A stretch of DNA of 64,000 nucleotides from Adiantum capillus-veneris (lineage: Eukaryota; Streptophyta; Polypodiopsida; Polypodiales; Pteridaceae). Location of the stretch: NCBI GenBank assembly GCA_014529385.2, contig CM043968.1, positions 124,517,518-124,581,517 of the forward strand, read 5' to 3'. Below are positions 1-12,533 of this stretch, one piece after another. Position 1 is the stretch's first letter; every line of letters begins with the position of its first letter. A program made the translations under genes and the position numbers. Below the pieces are notes generated by a model that saw only the letters and a program-made list of their open reading frames with translations, searched no databases and was not told the origin of the DNA.

Positions 1-1226
1 TTGGAATTTTAAGCTAAGGTTTTGGATTATAGTCTTGAAAACGAATAAACGGGCATCTCTGGCACCTTCTGGCTGTCAAACACATGTAGAACCAATGATG
101 ATGACCAGAATTTGGCTTGATCCTTGGTTGCTCCTGCAGACATCTGCCCCTTTAGTTCTTGTCAATATTGTTAGTTTCTTTTGTTTGTTAGGCTTCATTA
201 AGTCACATACAAGATATAAGATTTACCGTATAAAGGTCTACTTCCTGATACAGCCTTGTAGTCGCATGAAGTGTCTAATAGGCAACTTTACACTTGATGG
301 GTGCTTTTGTTTAGTCGCATCACCAACTTCCTTTGTCCTTGTAGTCCATCCAAGATTTTTATGACCATTCTCATTCATTTTTCCTCATGTTGTTGTCGAA
401 GGCTGATCATCATTCTTTCTTACCTCTAACATTATTCATTGTGCGTATGGCTTTTGAGACATGCTTCATGAAGTGTTGTCATTTTCTTGATCCTTCTTTG
501 CTTTGTACAGTTTGACATCTCTTCAGTCTTTTCTTCATCTGGATTATGGATTTTTCTGTCTTTTTTTTTTGTTTTGAAAATCTCAAAAATAACGAAAGAA
601 AACCAAAAATCAACTCAACCAAAAAAGCAAAATCATTCTAATAGAACTCTAAATGCTATGTACACTGTACACATGTCCTTGGGGGCCCTCATATGGCTTT
701 TGTCCTTGTACTCCCCTCTTGTAACGCTATTATAAGGGTATATACTCTGAATTTTGTCAAAAACTCATCACAATCAAATGCGAAAATTCAATACAACTCA
801 CAAAACATTGCCCTCTAATATTCCTATATTAGGTTCACATTTATAATGCCTCCCCCCCTCCTATTTGGAGTCCTCCTTGACGACAGGGTATCGCCAAGGG
901 TATGTGTCGTGCTTGGGAAATCAAAATTTGTGCCTATGCAGGCCTTATAATGTAGCCCTATTATGCATACACAATCAATACATGGAAAAATTTATGATGT
1001 GCAAGATGTTGGTATAAGCAATTTGCTTATTGGCATTTGGGGGTGAGGCTTCCTATTCTAAGCAATATGATGGTCTTTGAAAGCTCCTATGTCGTTTGCT
1101 TATTGAAGGCTGTAGAGCTTTTTTAAAGGCTTACTTATCTATTTGATGCTTCTTTGGAATCCAGTTGAGCCTTGTGGTTGGTTGTCGTGTTTGGCATTGT
1201 TCCTCATAGTGGGTTCTCTACTAATT
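1..1226 (-). other. 3' non-coding stretch of element A (conserved blocks A and B)
   Basis: I see no protein in this stretch, but it is conserved with 8,390-9,700 (element B) and 28,150-29,330 (element C), and its first 640 bases with 41,215-41,668 (element D). Two blocks stand out: one near 50-330 and one near 700-1,000 that contains CTATTATAAGGGTATATACT and a C-rich stretch CCTCCCCCCCTCC. The short frames here are not conserved as frames between copies. Confidence 0.6.
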
Positions 1227-1771
1227 CTACTGTAACCGTAGGAGGAATTGAAGGAATTCAAGCGTCGATGCAGTAACAATAGTTTTATTGATTTCATTTG
1301 GGACCCACTTCTTTGTGATTATTGGATGTTTTGTTGATGTTGCTCGTTTGGGAACCCATACTTGTCCCTGCTTTGTTTGTGTTTGAAGAGACTTCTTTGG
1401 GATCCACCTTATCTTTGTGTGAGTCTTCAACAGCCTTTGCTTCAACTCTTGTACGCTTGGTTGAGGACTAGATTCACACTTTGGGAGTTGATGATCTAAC
1501 TATTTTGGAATTCAAATAAAATCCTAATCTCCTTGTGCTTTAATCAACTTCTTTGTAACCCAAATTTGACTTGCAAAAGCTTTCGACTTTGTGATTTTCT
1601 TAGACGTTCTTTCAGCTTCGACTGTTTTTCTGCTGGCATTGGATCTTGAGAATTCTCATAAGAGATCTTCATCTTCTTGATCCATATCTGCTTTTGGCCA
1701 ATCTGGCTCTTTGGTATCCAGATTTGTTGAATTTTCTTTGTTCTGACTCGGCTTTTGCTCTTGGCCTTCAT
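1227..1771 (-). pseudogene. Basic W-x-P-K repeat tract of element A
   Basis: Two minus-strand frames (1,544-1,771 and 1,227-1,445) with linking sequence encode a very basic, Lys/Gln/Ser-rich stretch. A Trp motif recurs in it: QIWIPK, QIWIKK, RWIPKK, QVWVPK and KWVPN can be read. The same order of motifs is found in B (15,251-15,660) and C (29,382-29,790). The function is unknown. Its place downstream of the protease and its charge would fit nucleic-acid binding, but that is inference. Several stops and frame changes are present. Confidence 0.55.
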
Positions 1772-2209
1772 TGTTCAGTTATGACCTGAGTTTCTGGTAG
1801 GGGATGTCAAAAGAATCATCACTATCGCTACTATACACAGCAAGGTTGCATTCTAGCACTTTCCCTTTGTGGTTTGGTTGGTTATGAAAAGTTACTATCT
1901 ATTTTCTCTTGGATTTTTGTTTCTGGGATGACTTTTCTATCCACTTGATTAGAGTGTGGGTAGCTCGTTGACATGGCTGTGTTCTTCTGACTGAGTCTTT
2001 TTTGCATGTATAGGAGCCACAAATGAGGATGCTTGTTGCGGTTGCATCACCATTGAGGATTTTGGAACCCACTTTTGATGCACTTTATTTTTGTAGCGAT
2101 GACATTGTTTCCTGGGTCTTTGATCTAGACAATCTTAAAACCGTGTATTTGTTGAAGTGTTGTTCATGTCACCTGCTGGATTGTCTGGATTTTCATTTTT
2201 GGCATCTTC

Positions 2210-3029
2210 TTAAAGCTCCAAGTGTTCTACAGAGTCATAGAATTTGTCTTCTTCTTTGTATTTGTTTTCCTGGATCACACTCACTACAAAGTAGGGAACA
2301 ACATCATAGCCATTTCCATCACAACACTTTGTTGTTGGATCGTCTTCAATAGCGCACACATCGAGAGTAGCCAAGATGTGTTCCCATTCAAGTGGCTCTA
2401 ATTTTTCCTCAGGAAAGGGTCTTGGGATATAATCCTTATCTTCAATGGCCTTTTCTAGGATGCCTTCTTCTCGCTTTAATCTTCCACATTGCGAAGCTCC
2501 ACACATCCAAGTTCTTTAGGGTTACCCAGCCATGTTAGAAGTTCTGACCCTGCTTCAATAGTGGAATCAAACTCTTCTATTGGGTTCTTGTCACATCCTT
2601 GAAACTATGGTCCTTAAGATTTATTCTTGTCGTGGTTTCCATATGTCTCAGGTAGATATGGTCATAACCCCAATCTTGGACGATTTTCAATTGTCGCATG
2701 AATAGTCTTCCTAGAATGATATCATAGTTGTTCTTATTGCCAAAATCAACAATAGCAAAGGTTTGCTCATATTCAATTCCACAAGAAGTAACAACTTCTT
2801 TCTCTAACAGTCCTATGGGCTTTTCCATGTATCCGTCTGCAAGATGTAGTTTCATCCTAGTAGCCCTCATTGCTGGTTTTTCCCATTTTTTCCAGACCTC
2901 TTTTGTTGTTATGGCAACACCAGCTCCGCTGGCAAGGATTGCCATGATTTTCACACCTTGGAATTCGACATGAAGAGTGTTGTTCCCATCTTCTCCCTCA
3001 TAGTACTCACCTACCTTATTTAAAGGCAA
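2210..3029 (-). pseudogene. Retropepsin-like protease and tail of element A
   Basis: The frame 2,577-3,029 encodes a gypsy-type aspartic protease: a flap-side stretch AILASGAGVAITTKEVW where the catalytic D-[ST]-G is expected, and the conserved second-half motif DIILGRLFMRQL. The catalytic Asp is Ala here, so this copy is inactive; element B keeps AILDSGVGVAI. The segment 2,210-2,506 continues with an acidic tail (EEKLEPLEWEH, DKFYDSVEHLEL) that is also seen in D. In retroelements the protease releases Gag from the polyprotein. The two frames are offset, so at least one frameshift separates them. Confidence 0.75.
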
Positions 3030-3085
3030 TGGTCTAGTGTTTAGCTAAGGCATTTCTAGCTCTTTCATCCCTTCCTCAATTTGAG

Positions 3086-4158
3086 TCATTGGTTTTTTAG
3101 CACCAAATTTCTGTAATATTTTCCCACAATAGCCCACATGTTTGGTCGTATTCTGAGCAACTCGGCTAACGTTATCGTACATTTGTTTGGTGTGGAAAAA
3201 ATGTCTATCAGCCCTTTCAAATTGATGACCTTGTTGGGAGACAGTCTCTGTGATGGGATTGCAACAACCTCTGACTTGGCCTCGTACTCTTTCGTATAGG
3301 ATGGTAGTGTTCTTAGAGAATGTGGTTGACTATCCATAGACTGTACAAATCCTTTGTTTCCCCTATATGATTCCACTCCTAGATTCATTTGAGATCCAGC
3401 CTCAAATTCCTCTATTGGTGGAAGAGACACTCTTCTTCAATCAACCCACCTGGTTTACTCGTCTGCTTATCTCACTTGCTTCATTTACCTCTGACTTGTT
3501 TCCACAATTCATCAAGACCATCTATTTCTTTACAACTATCAGGTATAGCTATGTGAATTCCCTCGGAAGAGTTATCTGTGGTATTAAACACTATCCTTGG
3601 ATCTAATGCGGGGTCCTTGAGCTTTTGTCCGTGCTAGTGACTAGAATCTGGCTCTTTTTGTTCCTGGCTTGGTGGGATTACTGGTGTAGGTGGGACAAAG
3701 ATTACACCCTCATGTTTTCCAACTTGTGGTTCTAGTAAAGCTTGGGCTATTTGAATCATTTTTTGACACATTTAAAGCCTGTGCTTTTTTAGTTTTGCAT
3801 ATGGATATGTCATCCACCTCTCCTCTTGGGTTTAGTTGTTTTTTATCCATGTTTCATACGCTTTTAGGAGGGCATCTAATGGCTCATTAACCTTCTTGAC
3901 CAACATTGATGCTCTTGAACTAGCACTTCTCGGTTTCTCCTCTGTGGATGGTTCTTCTGGAGGTCCAGATGTCTGCACAAGAGAAGGTGCAACCATTTCC
4001 TCATGTTGTCTTATCTTCTCTTTAGCTTGGGTAAGCTCATTAGCTAGGGATTTTTGCTCTTGTTCTCTATGTGCTTTCATCCTAGCCTTTCTAGCTTTCC
4101 AACTATTTCGTTTGCTCTTGGTTTTTTGACTAGGTGCATCGGTCTTTGGCTCACCCAT
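3086..4158 (-). pseudogene. Gag-protease linker of element A (basic, coiled-coil-like)
   Basis: Frames at 3,832-4,158 and 3,086-3,430 encode the stretch between the zinc knuckles and the protease. The first part is rich in Lys, Arg, Glu and Gln (for example KARKARMKAHREQEQKSL) and could form a coiled coil. The second part contains SQRLSPNKVINLKGLIDIF and LAELLRIRPNMWA, conserved in B and D. There is no recognised domain. In the intact family this would be part of one Gag-protease polyprotein. Confidence 0.6.
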
Positions 4159-4273
4159 CTCTAGACTCGTGTTAGTTTCCGTTTTCCTTGTCTCTGGGTT
4201 CTCATCAACTTCCTTTTGAGCATGCGCTCTCGTAAGTACTTGAACTGGTACAACGTTTTCATTGTTTGAGCTA

Positions 4274-6240
4274 CTAGGTAGCTAAAGAATTCCTGAGACA
4301 TTTGTTGTGATCTTGATGACTCGGTTTGGGTTTTTTTGGACAGTTGGGGATCAAGTGAATGACACCAGAGTCAAGACAATATGCATTCACTTCAGTGATC
4401 TTCGTCTGAGGACATTGTTTGACCAAGTGGTTGCCATGGCTTTTGTGACACTCTATCTCTGGTTGAGAAGCATCTTCTTGCAATTCCTCTTGGCTGTAAA
4501 CATGCTCTGACCTAGCTAAGCCTCTATTCACAATGAACCGCAATTTCCTTTCGTCCATCTCATACCTTTTTTCTTCAGGTCAAAACGAAGGAGGTGGAGG
4601 TTGTACCGACCTCACCATTCCATGTGTTTCTCTCATATTTTGTCGCTGGGAAGGGAAGTGCCTGCTTTGGTTGTTATAATACATTGTAGTTGGTACTAAC
4701 ACTTGTTTATTAGATGCTTCAATCATCTGCATATATCTCATGTCTATAAGCATTCTAGCACCTGGTAGTGTAGGTTGTTGTCCTAAGACAAGTTGTGGTC
4801 TTGCAACTCCTACTGGACCTGGTGCATTCCCCATATCGTATCTAGGTGGAGTAGGTGCTACTGGAACAGGTTGTACATGCCTGTCCCTAGCATATTCCAT
4901 GCCATAGTAACACTCTTTTCTCGTATGGTTTGTCCATTTTCTCTCAATTTTACACCACTTAAGCTCCCTCGGATCAAAATTTACAAGAGGAGCTAACCAC
5001 TTGACCATTTCATTGATAAATGTTTCTTGATCGATAGGTGCCACTAGTTTTGCAATGGACTCACTCATCTGCAAATCACTGTGTATAGAGGATGTGTCGT
5101 CCTCTTGACTCTTACAAATGTTTGCTTTATATTTCTCACAGTTATCCACCAGATAAAGAGCTTCTTTGATCAATTTGTTTAGCGTCAAGCTCCTTATCAT
5201 ATGCAGATCCTTTTGAAGGCCCACATGTCTCATTCCCTGGATAAAGATCAACATTAAACGTGTTTACGTAGGTAGTTCCACTGTCGGACATAACTTGACA
5301 TATCTCTTGAGCCATAATGCCACTTTGCGTACTGATTGACCATCTTTCTATTTGAATATGGGAATTTGCGAGACCCTATTGTGAGCTATGCCTTTCTGTG
5401 AGAATTCTCTGATGAATTCCTCAAACAGCTTGTCTAGAGTCTCAAAAATCACATCCTTCCACTGAGTCGAACCATGTAGTCGCATCATCTTCCAGAGTCA
5501 GTCCAAATCCCTCAAACTGTGTTCCAAAATCCAAAACTTCCTCTACTCTAATTACTGTTCTGAAAGCCGCTACGTGATCTCTCGGATCTTTATCTCTGAC
5601 GTATTTCCTATTCACGCATTTCTGGATCTGGGATGGTTGAACTCGCCTATTGTCTACAAGTTTAACCATAGACTCTCCCACTCCTTCTCTCGCTTTAGGC
5701 CTTCTACCATGGCTAGGTTCTTCTTCAAAGGGATTGGTCATTCTCTTGGAGATTGGTCCTTGAGAAGACATCTTTGCCATCTTTGTGTTAATTTCATCTC
5801 TCGTTATTGCTCTAAAAGGGAATCTAGGTGGCTTCCTCTTTGAAATTCTCTGTTTGGTGGAGATATCTCTGGTCCTTCATTGACCAAATATCCACCTTTT
5901 TCTAATGAAGTCAGTGGGTTTGTGCTTTTTGTAGCTTTGTATTCTCGTCCATACTTGTCAACAACTATAGGTTTCCATTGGTAGACTCCGTATGTATAGA
6001 CATATAAGAGCTTGTAATCTGTTAGCTCTTTTGGGTATGGCTTTGAGCACCTATAAAGGTTGAACTCACTGCCATCAACATATCTATACAATCCTTACTC
6101 TCATGACCTATTATCTAAACTCTCTCAACAAACTTGGTCTTTATCAATTGTAAGTTTGGAAGATCCATTGTGAGCGGATTCCCTCTATTGCTGGGATTCC
6201 GAAGCTTGTATAAGCTGAGTTTGACTCTAAAGAGAACATG
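4274..6240 (-). pseudogene. Gag of element A, broken
   Basis: The likely start is the ATG at 6,240 (MFSLESNS, same in B and C). The capsid-like core is of the retrotransposon gag type: RDHVAAFRTVI, then FGLTLEDDATTWFDSVE, then FIQGMRHVGLQ and LYLVDNCEKY. A Pro-rich segment follows and then two zinc-knuckle-like motifs near 4,330-4,480. Frames at 5,804-6,091, 5,442-5,780, 4,580-5,254 and 4,274-4,558 are offset or separated by stops. Gag would assemble the virus-like particle that packages element RNA. The second knuckle reads CLDSGVIHLIPNC here, with Ser replacing a Cys that B retains. Confidence 0.75.
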
Positions 6241-6495
6241 ATCTCAGGGTTACTACTCTAGCTTGATGTAAGAAGACTTAGTCCAAAGTTTTCAAGAGCT
6301 TTGATCTAATCTACAAATCCTAACTAAACCTATCTAGTCGCAGACCCTCGGCAAGACACACGCTTCCTGGCTATCCACTTGATCGCGGCATACCCTCTTC
6401 CGGATCCACTTGAGAAAAGAATGCTTTCTTTAGCCGAAACTAAAGCAAGCAACCATCACACAAGTGCTAGTAGGAATACCTACCTAAGTCCTTGT

Positions 6496-6515
6496 ATCCC
6501 CGGCAACGGCGTCAA
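6496..6515 (-). other. Primer-binding site of element A (tRNA-Asp type)
   Basis: On the minus strand, directly after the LTR end CAACA, the sequence reads TTGACGCCGTTGCCGGGGAT. This differs by one base from TGGCGCCGTTGCCGGGGAT, the tRNA-Asp-type primer site of plant Athila/Tat gypsy elements. The same site is more decayed in B (26,332-26,352) and C (34,260-34,280). Confidence 0.75.
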
Positions 6516-7455
6516 TGTTGCGGGAGCGAATCACACCACCCATAAAGTGCATGCAGCACAACCTAGATCAACATAATGTCGATCGAGGACATAGATGACA
6601 TGATAGGCACGCAGAGAAAATCTCTTTAGCTGGTCAGACTGAGTCCATCCTACACATACAACACTCTGGAAGGCCAACTAAACCACAATCTAGAATCGCA
6701 CTGCTCTCAACTACACCACTCAACCCACATACACACAACGGAAGAAAACCCATCAAATCATGCCAGAATCGTACAAAACTTAAGGAACACCATCCCCTCA
6801 CTAGGATACACATGTCCCAAAGCCTCTACACTCAAAACCCTAGCTCTAAACCCATCTGTGGAAAACGCGTATAAAGACAGCCGAATTTTGAAATGCTCGA
6901 AACGAAAATCTATGAGTACCTATGTGTAGCTTATGTCGCCACCATTGTAATGACTACTTGCAAGTAGAAAACACACATCATTTGATATACTTACAGCCGC
7001 AAATATTTTGTAGATGTGTCAGTGCATTCGCTTCGTTCCGCAAGGAATGCTTGGCGTTGTCGTGTAGCTCTTGCCAAGGCTAGCGCGATGGTGTAGTCGA
7101 ATATACAATGTGATGAACGAGCATGAAGTAGTGTTAGGATGAAGCTCACGCTCTCTCTCTTTCTCTCTCACAAACAATCGACAACAGCTTAAAACTTAGA
7201 TTATGATTAAGTTTATTTACAAAAGTGACCTAGGTACCTTATATACTAAGGCTACCTTAGGTTAACCAAAAATAGAGTTTGAGGGGTCAAATGGCTTGGC
7301 ATATAGAATTTGGAACTTCCATTGCACCTCGAATTCTACAACTAGACTAACTACTTATTACAAATGATGTTTATAACCACAATCTTTAGCATTCCATAAC
7401 TCTCAGAAAATAAGGCTTTGTTGAGTTATGTATGTTGTTGACTAAACGGTCAACA
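6516..7455 (-). repeat. LTR 1 of the gypsy-like array (5' LTR of A, 3' LTR of B)
   Basis: The repeat is bounded by TGTTGCGGGAGCG and CGGTCAACA on the plus strand, so it starts TG and ends CA in both readings. It matches 26,353-27,242 and 34,281-35,218 along its length. It is flanked by a PBS on the left and a polypurine tract on the right, which fixes the minus-strand orientation. It is shared by two neighbouring internal regions, giving an LTR-internal-LTR-internal-LTR array. Confidence 0.85.
7237..7245 (-). promoter_or_regulatory. Putative TATA box in LTR 1
   Basis: TATATAAGG on the minus strand sits about 210 bases inside the U3 end of the LTR. It is conserved in LTR 2 (27,024-27,032) and LTR 3 (35,004-35,012), followed in all three by GTACCTAGRTCACTTTT. 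This is the likely RNA polymerase II start region of the element; the transcription start itself was not mapped. Confidence 0.5.
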
Positions 7456-7960
<505 letters not shown>

Positions 7961-9768
7961 CTGTGTCTGCTCTTCTTCATTGCGGACTTCTTTGTTCCTG
8001 CATAAAGTTGATCAAAGCCGCATTTTCCATTCTTAGCTTTTGTGTGCTCTGTAAATCATGATACTGCTTCTACTTGATACATGACTTAACTAAAGCTCGA
8101 CAAACCCCAACTAATTTACCAAGTTCGTAACTTGCTTCAAAAAAGGGCTTTTTCGACATCATGCGTGATAGATGCCCATCTATGAGCTATCATGTCCATT
8201 TGTCCCCAAAATTCATATACATGATGTACAGGGTATGTAGATGGCTATCATGGCTTTATATTTGAAAAAATTGCATCTTTGGCTAGGGGTTAGACTCCTT
8301 TTTTCCTTCTTTTTTGAACCCTTAGCTTGTATTCTCTATTCATAGCTTCTCGACAAAGTTTAGCTTGATTTGGACTTGCATTTGGCTTTATAAGCTAACT
8401 TTTTGGATTTTAGTCTTGAAAACGACTAATAGGCATCTCTGGTACCTTCTGCTGTCAAACACATGTAGAACCAATGATGATGACCAGAATTTGGCTTGAT
8501 TCCTGGTTGCTCCTGCACACATCTTCCCTTTAGTTCTTTTCATTATTGTTAGTCCCTTTTGTTTGTTAGGCTTCATTAAGTCACATACAAGATAGAAGAT
8601 TTATAGTATAAAGGTCTACTTTCTGTATACAGCCTTGTAGTCGCATGAAGTGTTTGATAGGCAACTTTACACTTGATGGGTGCTTTTGTTTAGTCGCATC
8701 ACCAACATCCTTTGTCCTTTTAGTCCATCCCGATTTTTTATCACCATTCTCATTCATTTTTTCCTCATGTTGTTATCGAAGGCTGATCAACATTCTTTCT
8801 TACCTCTGACATTATTCATTGTGCGTATGGATTTTGAGACATGCTTTGTGAAGTGTTGTCATTTTCTTGATCCTTCTTTGCTTTGTGCGGCTCGACATCT
8901 CTTCAGTCTTTTCTTCATCTAGATTATGGATTTTTTTGCCTCTTTTTTTTTGTTTTGAAAATCTCAAAAATAACGAAAGAAAACCAAAAATCAACTCGAC
9001 CAAAAAAGCAAAATCATTCTAATAGAATTCTAAATGCTATGTACACTATACACATGTCACTGGGGACCCATATATGGATTTTGTCCTCGTGCTCCTCTTG
9101 TAACGCTATTATAAGGGTATATACTCAGAATTTTGTCAAAAAATCATCACAATCAAATGTAAAAATTCAATACAACTCACAAAACATTGCCCTCTAATAT
9201 TCATATATTAGGTTCGCATTTAGAATGCCTCCCCCCCTCCTACTTGGAGTCCTCCTTGATGACATGGTATCGCCAAGGGTATGTGTCGTGCTTGGGCAAT
9301 CAAAAATTGTGCCTATGCAGGCCTTGTAATGTAGCCCTATTATGCATACACAGTCAATGCATGGAAAAATTTATGATGTGCAAGACATGGGTGTAAGAAA
9401 TTTGCTTATTGGAAAAATTTATGATGTGCAAGACATGGGTATAAGAAATTTGCTTATTGGCATTTGTTGGCGAGGCTTCCTATTCTAAGCAATATGATGG
9501 TCTTTTAAAGTTCCTGTATTGTTTGCTTATTGAAGGCTGTAGAGCTGTTTTGAAGGCTTACTTATTTGTTTGATGCTTCTTTGGAATCCAATTTAGCCTT
9601 GTGGTTGGTTGTCATATTTGGCATTGTTCCTCAGAGTGGGTTCTCTACTAACTGTACTGTAAGCGTAGGACGAATTGAAAGAATTCAAGCGGCAATGCAG
9701 TAACAATAGTTTTATTGATTTCCTTTTGGACCCACTTCTTTGTGATTACTGGCTATTTTGTTGATGTT
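7961..9768 (-). other. Non-coding 3' stretch of element B
   Basis: This lies between the helicase fragment and the W-x-P-K tract. It contains the same conserved blocks as 1-1,226 and 27,761-29,381. I see no conserved reading frame. Runs of T near 8,300 and 8,945 and the C-rich stretch near 9,230 are shared with the other copies. Confidence 0.55.
9362..9458. repeat. 48-bp tandem duplication
   Basis: A unit starting GGAAAAATTTATGATGTGCA is present twice with a 48-bp period. Only one copy is present at the matching place in elements A (about 985) and C (about 29,036), so the duplication arose in element B. Confidence 0.8.
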
Positions 9769-9773
9769 GCTCG
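9769..9773. repeat. Target-site duplication GCTCG of element T
   Basis: GCTCG occurs immediately before the left LTR and again at 15,251-15,255 immediately after the right LTR. The joined sequence restores the uninterrupted form seen at 1,342-1,360 and 29,393-29,410. Confidence 0.9.
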
Positions 9774-9965
9774 TGAAGGAGTACGAGCGGAAGTGTGACG
9801 TGAGAGAGAGTGCGAGAAGAAGAGCACGACGATATGGTGAACTCGCTCTACTGTAATGTGTAGAGCATAGTGAGTTCTTATTAGGTTTTTACAAAAGAAT
9901 ATGTGTACATACCTGGTGGCCCGCCCACTTACCTGGGCGACCACATTGGGATTTATACCCCAACA
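9774..9965 (-). repeat. 3' LTR of element T
   Basis: 192 bp, TGAAGGAGTAC to TACCCCAACA on the plus strand. It matches 15,060-15,250 with roughly six substitutions and one single-base indel by eye. The polypurine tract (minus strand AAGTGGGAGGT, 9,966-9,976) lies directly inside it. Confidence 0.9.
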
Positions 9966-9976
9966 ACCTCCCACTT
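9966..9976 (-). other. Polypurine tract of element T
   Basis: AAGTGGGAGGT on the minus strand directly precedes the 3' LTR. It is expected to prime plus-strand synthesis. Confidence 0.7.
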
Positions 9977-10054
9977 AAAGTCCAATGTGGTACTTTAAGT
10001 GTGAGAGAAGCTACTATACAAGCTAATATACAAGAGATGTAGAGAAGTGATGTA

Positions 10055-12533
10055 CTACCCTACACCTAACTGCTTGCGAAAATGCGCAAAGCTCTCTGAG
10101 GGAAGTCCTTTTGTAAGTAGATCAGCAGGATTTTTTGTGGTGTGAACTTTGACAAGCTGAAGTTGCTTATCCTCAAGCATTTCCCTGATGAAATGATACT
10201 TCACATCCACATGCTTTGTCTTTGAGTGATAAACTGGATTGCGAGCCAATTGTATAGCACTTTGACTATCACAATATAACACAGGCATCTCTTCTTTGAT
10301 TCCCAAATGTGTTACTAGTCGATTAAGACAAATTGATTCTTTGCATGCCTCTCATGCTGCAACATATTCAGCCTCTGTAGTAGACTGAGTAACACAATCT
10401 TGTAATCTAGAAGGCCATGATATTGCTCCACCAGCCAATGTAAAGACATACCCTGACGTAGACCTTCGGTTGTCTAAGTCACCTGCATAATCTGAGTCTG
10501 TAAAACCCTTTACACTTAGCTCCTGACTCCCATAGCATATACGCATACTCTTTGTAGCTTTCAGGTATCTCAATATTCCTTTCACTGCCTCCCAATGTTT
10601 CTTGCCTGGGTTTGACATGTATCGACTTACTACTCCCACTGCAAATGCAATGTCTGGGTGAGTAGCAATCATTGCATACATCAAACTACCCACTGCACAC
10701 GGATATGGAATCTTATCCATTTCAGCCTGTTCTTCCTCAGACACAGGACAATCTTGTTTGCTAAGTTTCACATATAGTGGCAATGGAACACTCAATGCCT
10801 TTCCCTTCTCCATATTGAAACGTTGCAAAACCTTGTCAATGTACTCTATTTGAGATAATCAAATCAACTTCTTTGATCTGTCTCTCTCAATGCGCATACC
10901 AAGTATATGACTTGCCTCACCCATGTCTTTCATGTAAAACGATTTTGCCATCTTTGACTTCAAAGCTGAAATTTCTTTCAAGTGCTTGCCAGCAATCAAC
11001 ATGTCATCCACATACAAAATAAGGACCAGCCAACTGCCATCCTTAGCCTTCTTTGTATATAGACAATGATCGAACTCACTACGTTTGTATCCTTGAGAAA
11101 TCATAAACTTGTGGAACTTATGGTACCATGCCCTCGGTGATTGTTTTAAGCCATAAAGACTCTTTAACAACCGGCATACCAAATCTTCCTTGCCTTTCTC
11201 AACAAACCCTTCTGGCTGCTGCATGTAAATTTCCACATCTAAATCACCATGCAAGAACGCTGTCTTGACATCCATTTGGTGCAACACCAAATCTAATATG
11301 GCAACACCAATGCAAGAAAGCATCTCAATGTAGTCATCTTGACCACCGGAGAGAAGACTTCATCAAAGTCAATGCCTTGTTCTTGCTTAAAGCCCTTGGC
11401 AACAAGCCTTGCTTTGTACTTTGGTTGACTATCATGAGTGGTGATCTTATACCTGTAAACCCATTTACAAGGTAGAGCCTTTTTGCCCTGTGGTAATTTA
11501 ACTAGCTTCCATGTCTGGTTTTTATGCAGAGCTGTCATCTCTGACTGCATGGCCAATTGCCAATTCCTAGAGTCCTTCATTTGCACTACTTCCTTGTAAC
11601 ATGAAGGCTCATTGCAATCAGTGAACATGACATAGTTCATAGATGGAACAAACCGATCAGGAGGTCGCGTGATACGTCCAGATCTATGCAAAATAGGTGG
11701 CTCAGGCTCAGCCACAACCTGTGGTTCCAATCTATCCTGTCCTTGCTCCTCTTGAGCCCTGACATTTTGTCTTGCACGTCCAGGTCCATCTTCTTGGAAG
11801 ACAACTCTTGTGATCTCCTCAACCCTCTCTGGTTTAGAATGATATTTAGATTCATTAAAGTGAACATCATCGCTGCGGATAACCTTTCTGGATTCGGGAT
11901 CCCAAAGTCTGTACCCCATCTCACCAGAATTACATAGCCTAGAAAGATGCACTTTCTACTCTTTGGCTCAAGTTTGTTCCTAAATTCCTTTGGAACGTGA
12001 GTATATGCCTCACAGCCAAAGACTCCAAGATGCTTGTATGAGGGCATTTTGCCTGACCATACCATCTCTGGCACTGAATCCTTCTGCAAAACCTTGCTAG
12101 GAGATCTATTTATAAGATGAACAACTGTTGATACAGCTTCAGCCCAAAACCCATTTGGCAGCAATGCATTAGACAACATACTTTTGACCTTCTCTTGTAT
12201 GGTCCTATTCATCCTCTCAGCAACACCATTTTGAGGAGGATTGTAAGGAGCAGTAAGTTCACGTTTTATACCTTTTGACTCACAAAAGTCCTGAAAGGCC
12301 TTTGAAACATACTCTCCACCATTGTCAGTGCGTAAGCATTTAATCTTCTTGCCACTTTGATTCTCCACAAGTGTCACAAACGTTTTGAAAACACTAAACG
12401 CTTCATCCTTGTGATTGAGAAAGTAAACCCATACTTTCCTCGAGTAATCATCTATAAGTGTCATAAAGTAAGAAGCTCCCCCTAGAGATAGGTTAGGCAT
12501 AGGTCCACACAAATCACTATGAACAAGTGCCAA
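10055..12533 (-). pseudogene. Pol part of element T: integrase, reverse transcriptase, RNase H
   Basis: The integrase core follows the amber codon at 12,534: LVHSDLCGPM, LIDDYSRKVWVY and LRTDNGGEY give the catalytic Asp residues and PQNGVAERMNRTI the Glu. After a frameshift near 11,940 comes the linker and the start of reverse transcriptase ([17 protein letters not shown]). A second frameshift lies near 11,300, then DVKTAFLHGDL, SLYGLKQSPRAWY and the active-site motif YVDDMLIAG. RNase H follows with GFTDSDYAGD, STTEAEYVAA and YCDSQSAI. In-frame stops interrupt after RDRSKKLI and after EAEYVAA. The order integrase before reverse transcriptase defines Ty1/copia. Confidence 0.9.

Larger units (their letters stand above)
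1..6515 (-). mobile_element. Gypsy-like non-autonomous element A, internal region, 3' part cut by window edge
   Basis: This is the internal region of a Ty3/gypsy-like element read right to left from the LTR at 6,516-7,455. It holds gag, a basic linker, a retropepsin-like protease and a W-x-P-K tract, then about 1.2 kb without recognisable coding. The helicase fragment and 3' LTR would lie left of the window. No reverse transcriptase, RNase H or integrase motif is visible, so the element is non-autonomous. Compared with B and C, most of its leader (between about 6,300 and 6,400) is deleted, including the palindrome ladder. Frameshifts and stops break every frame. Confidence 0.8.

Noticed and set aside
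487-735. Plus-strand open frame with a hydrophobic N-terminus
   Set aside because: The frame is not conserved as a frame in the homologous stretches of elements B and C; it crosses the T-rich and A-rich parts of a non-coding block.
1544-1771. Histone H1-like or ribosomal protein because of high Lys content
   Set aside because: The Trp-containing repeat motif is not found in those families, and the position within a retroelement is fixed in three copies.
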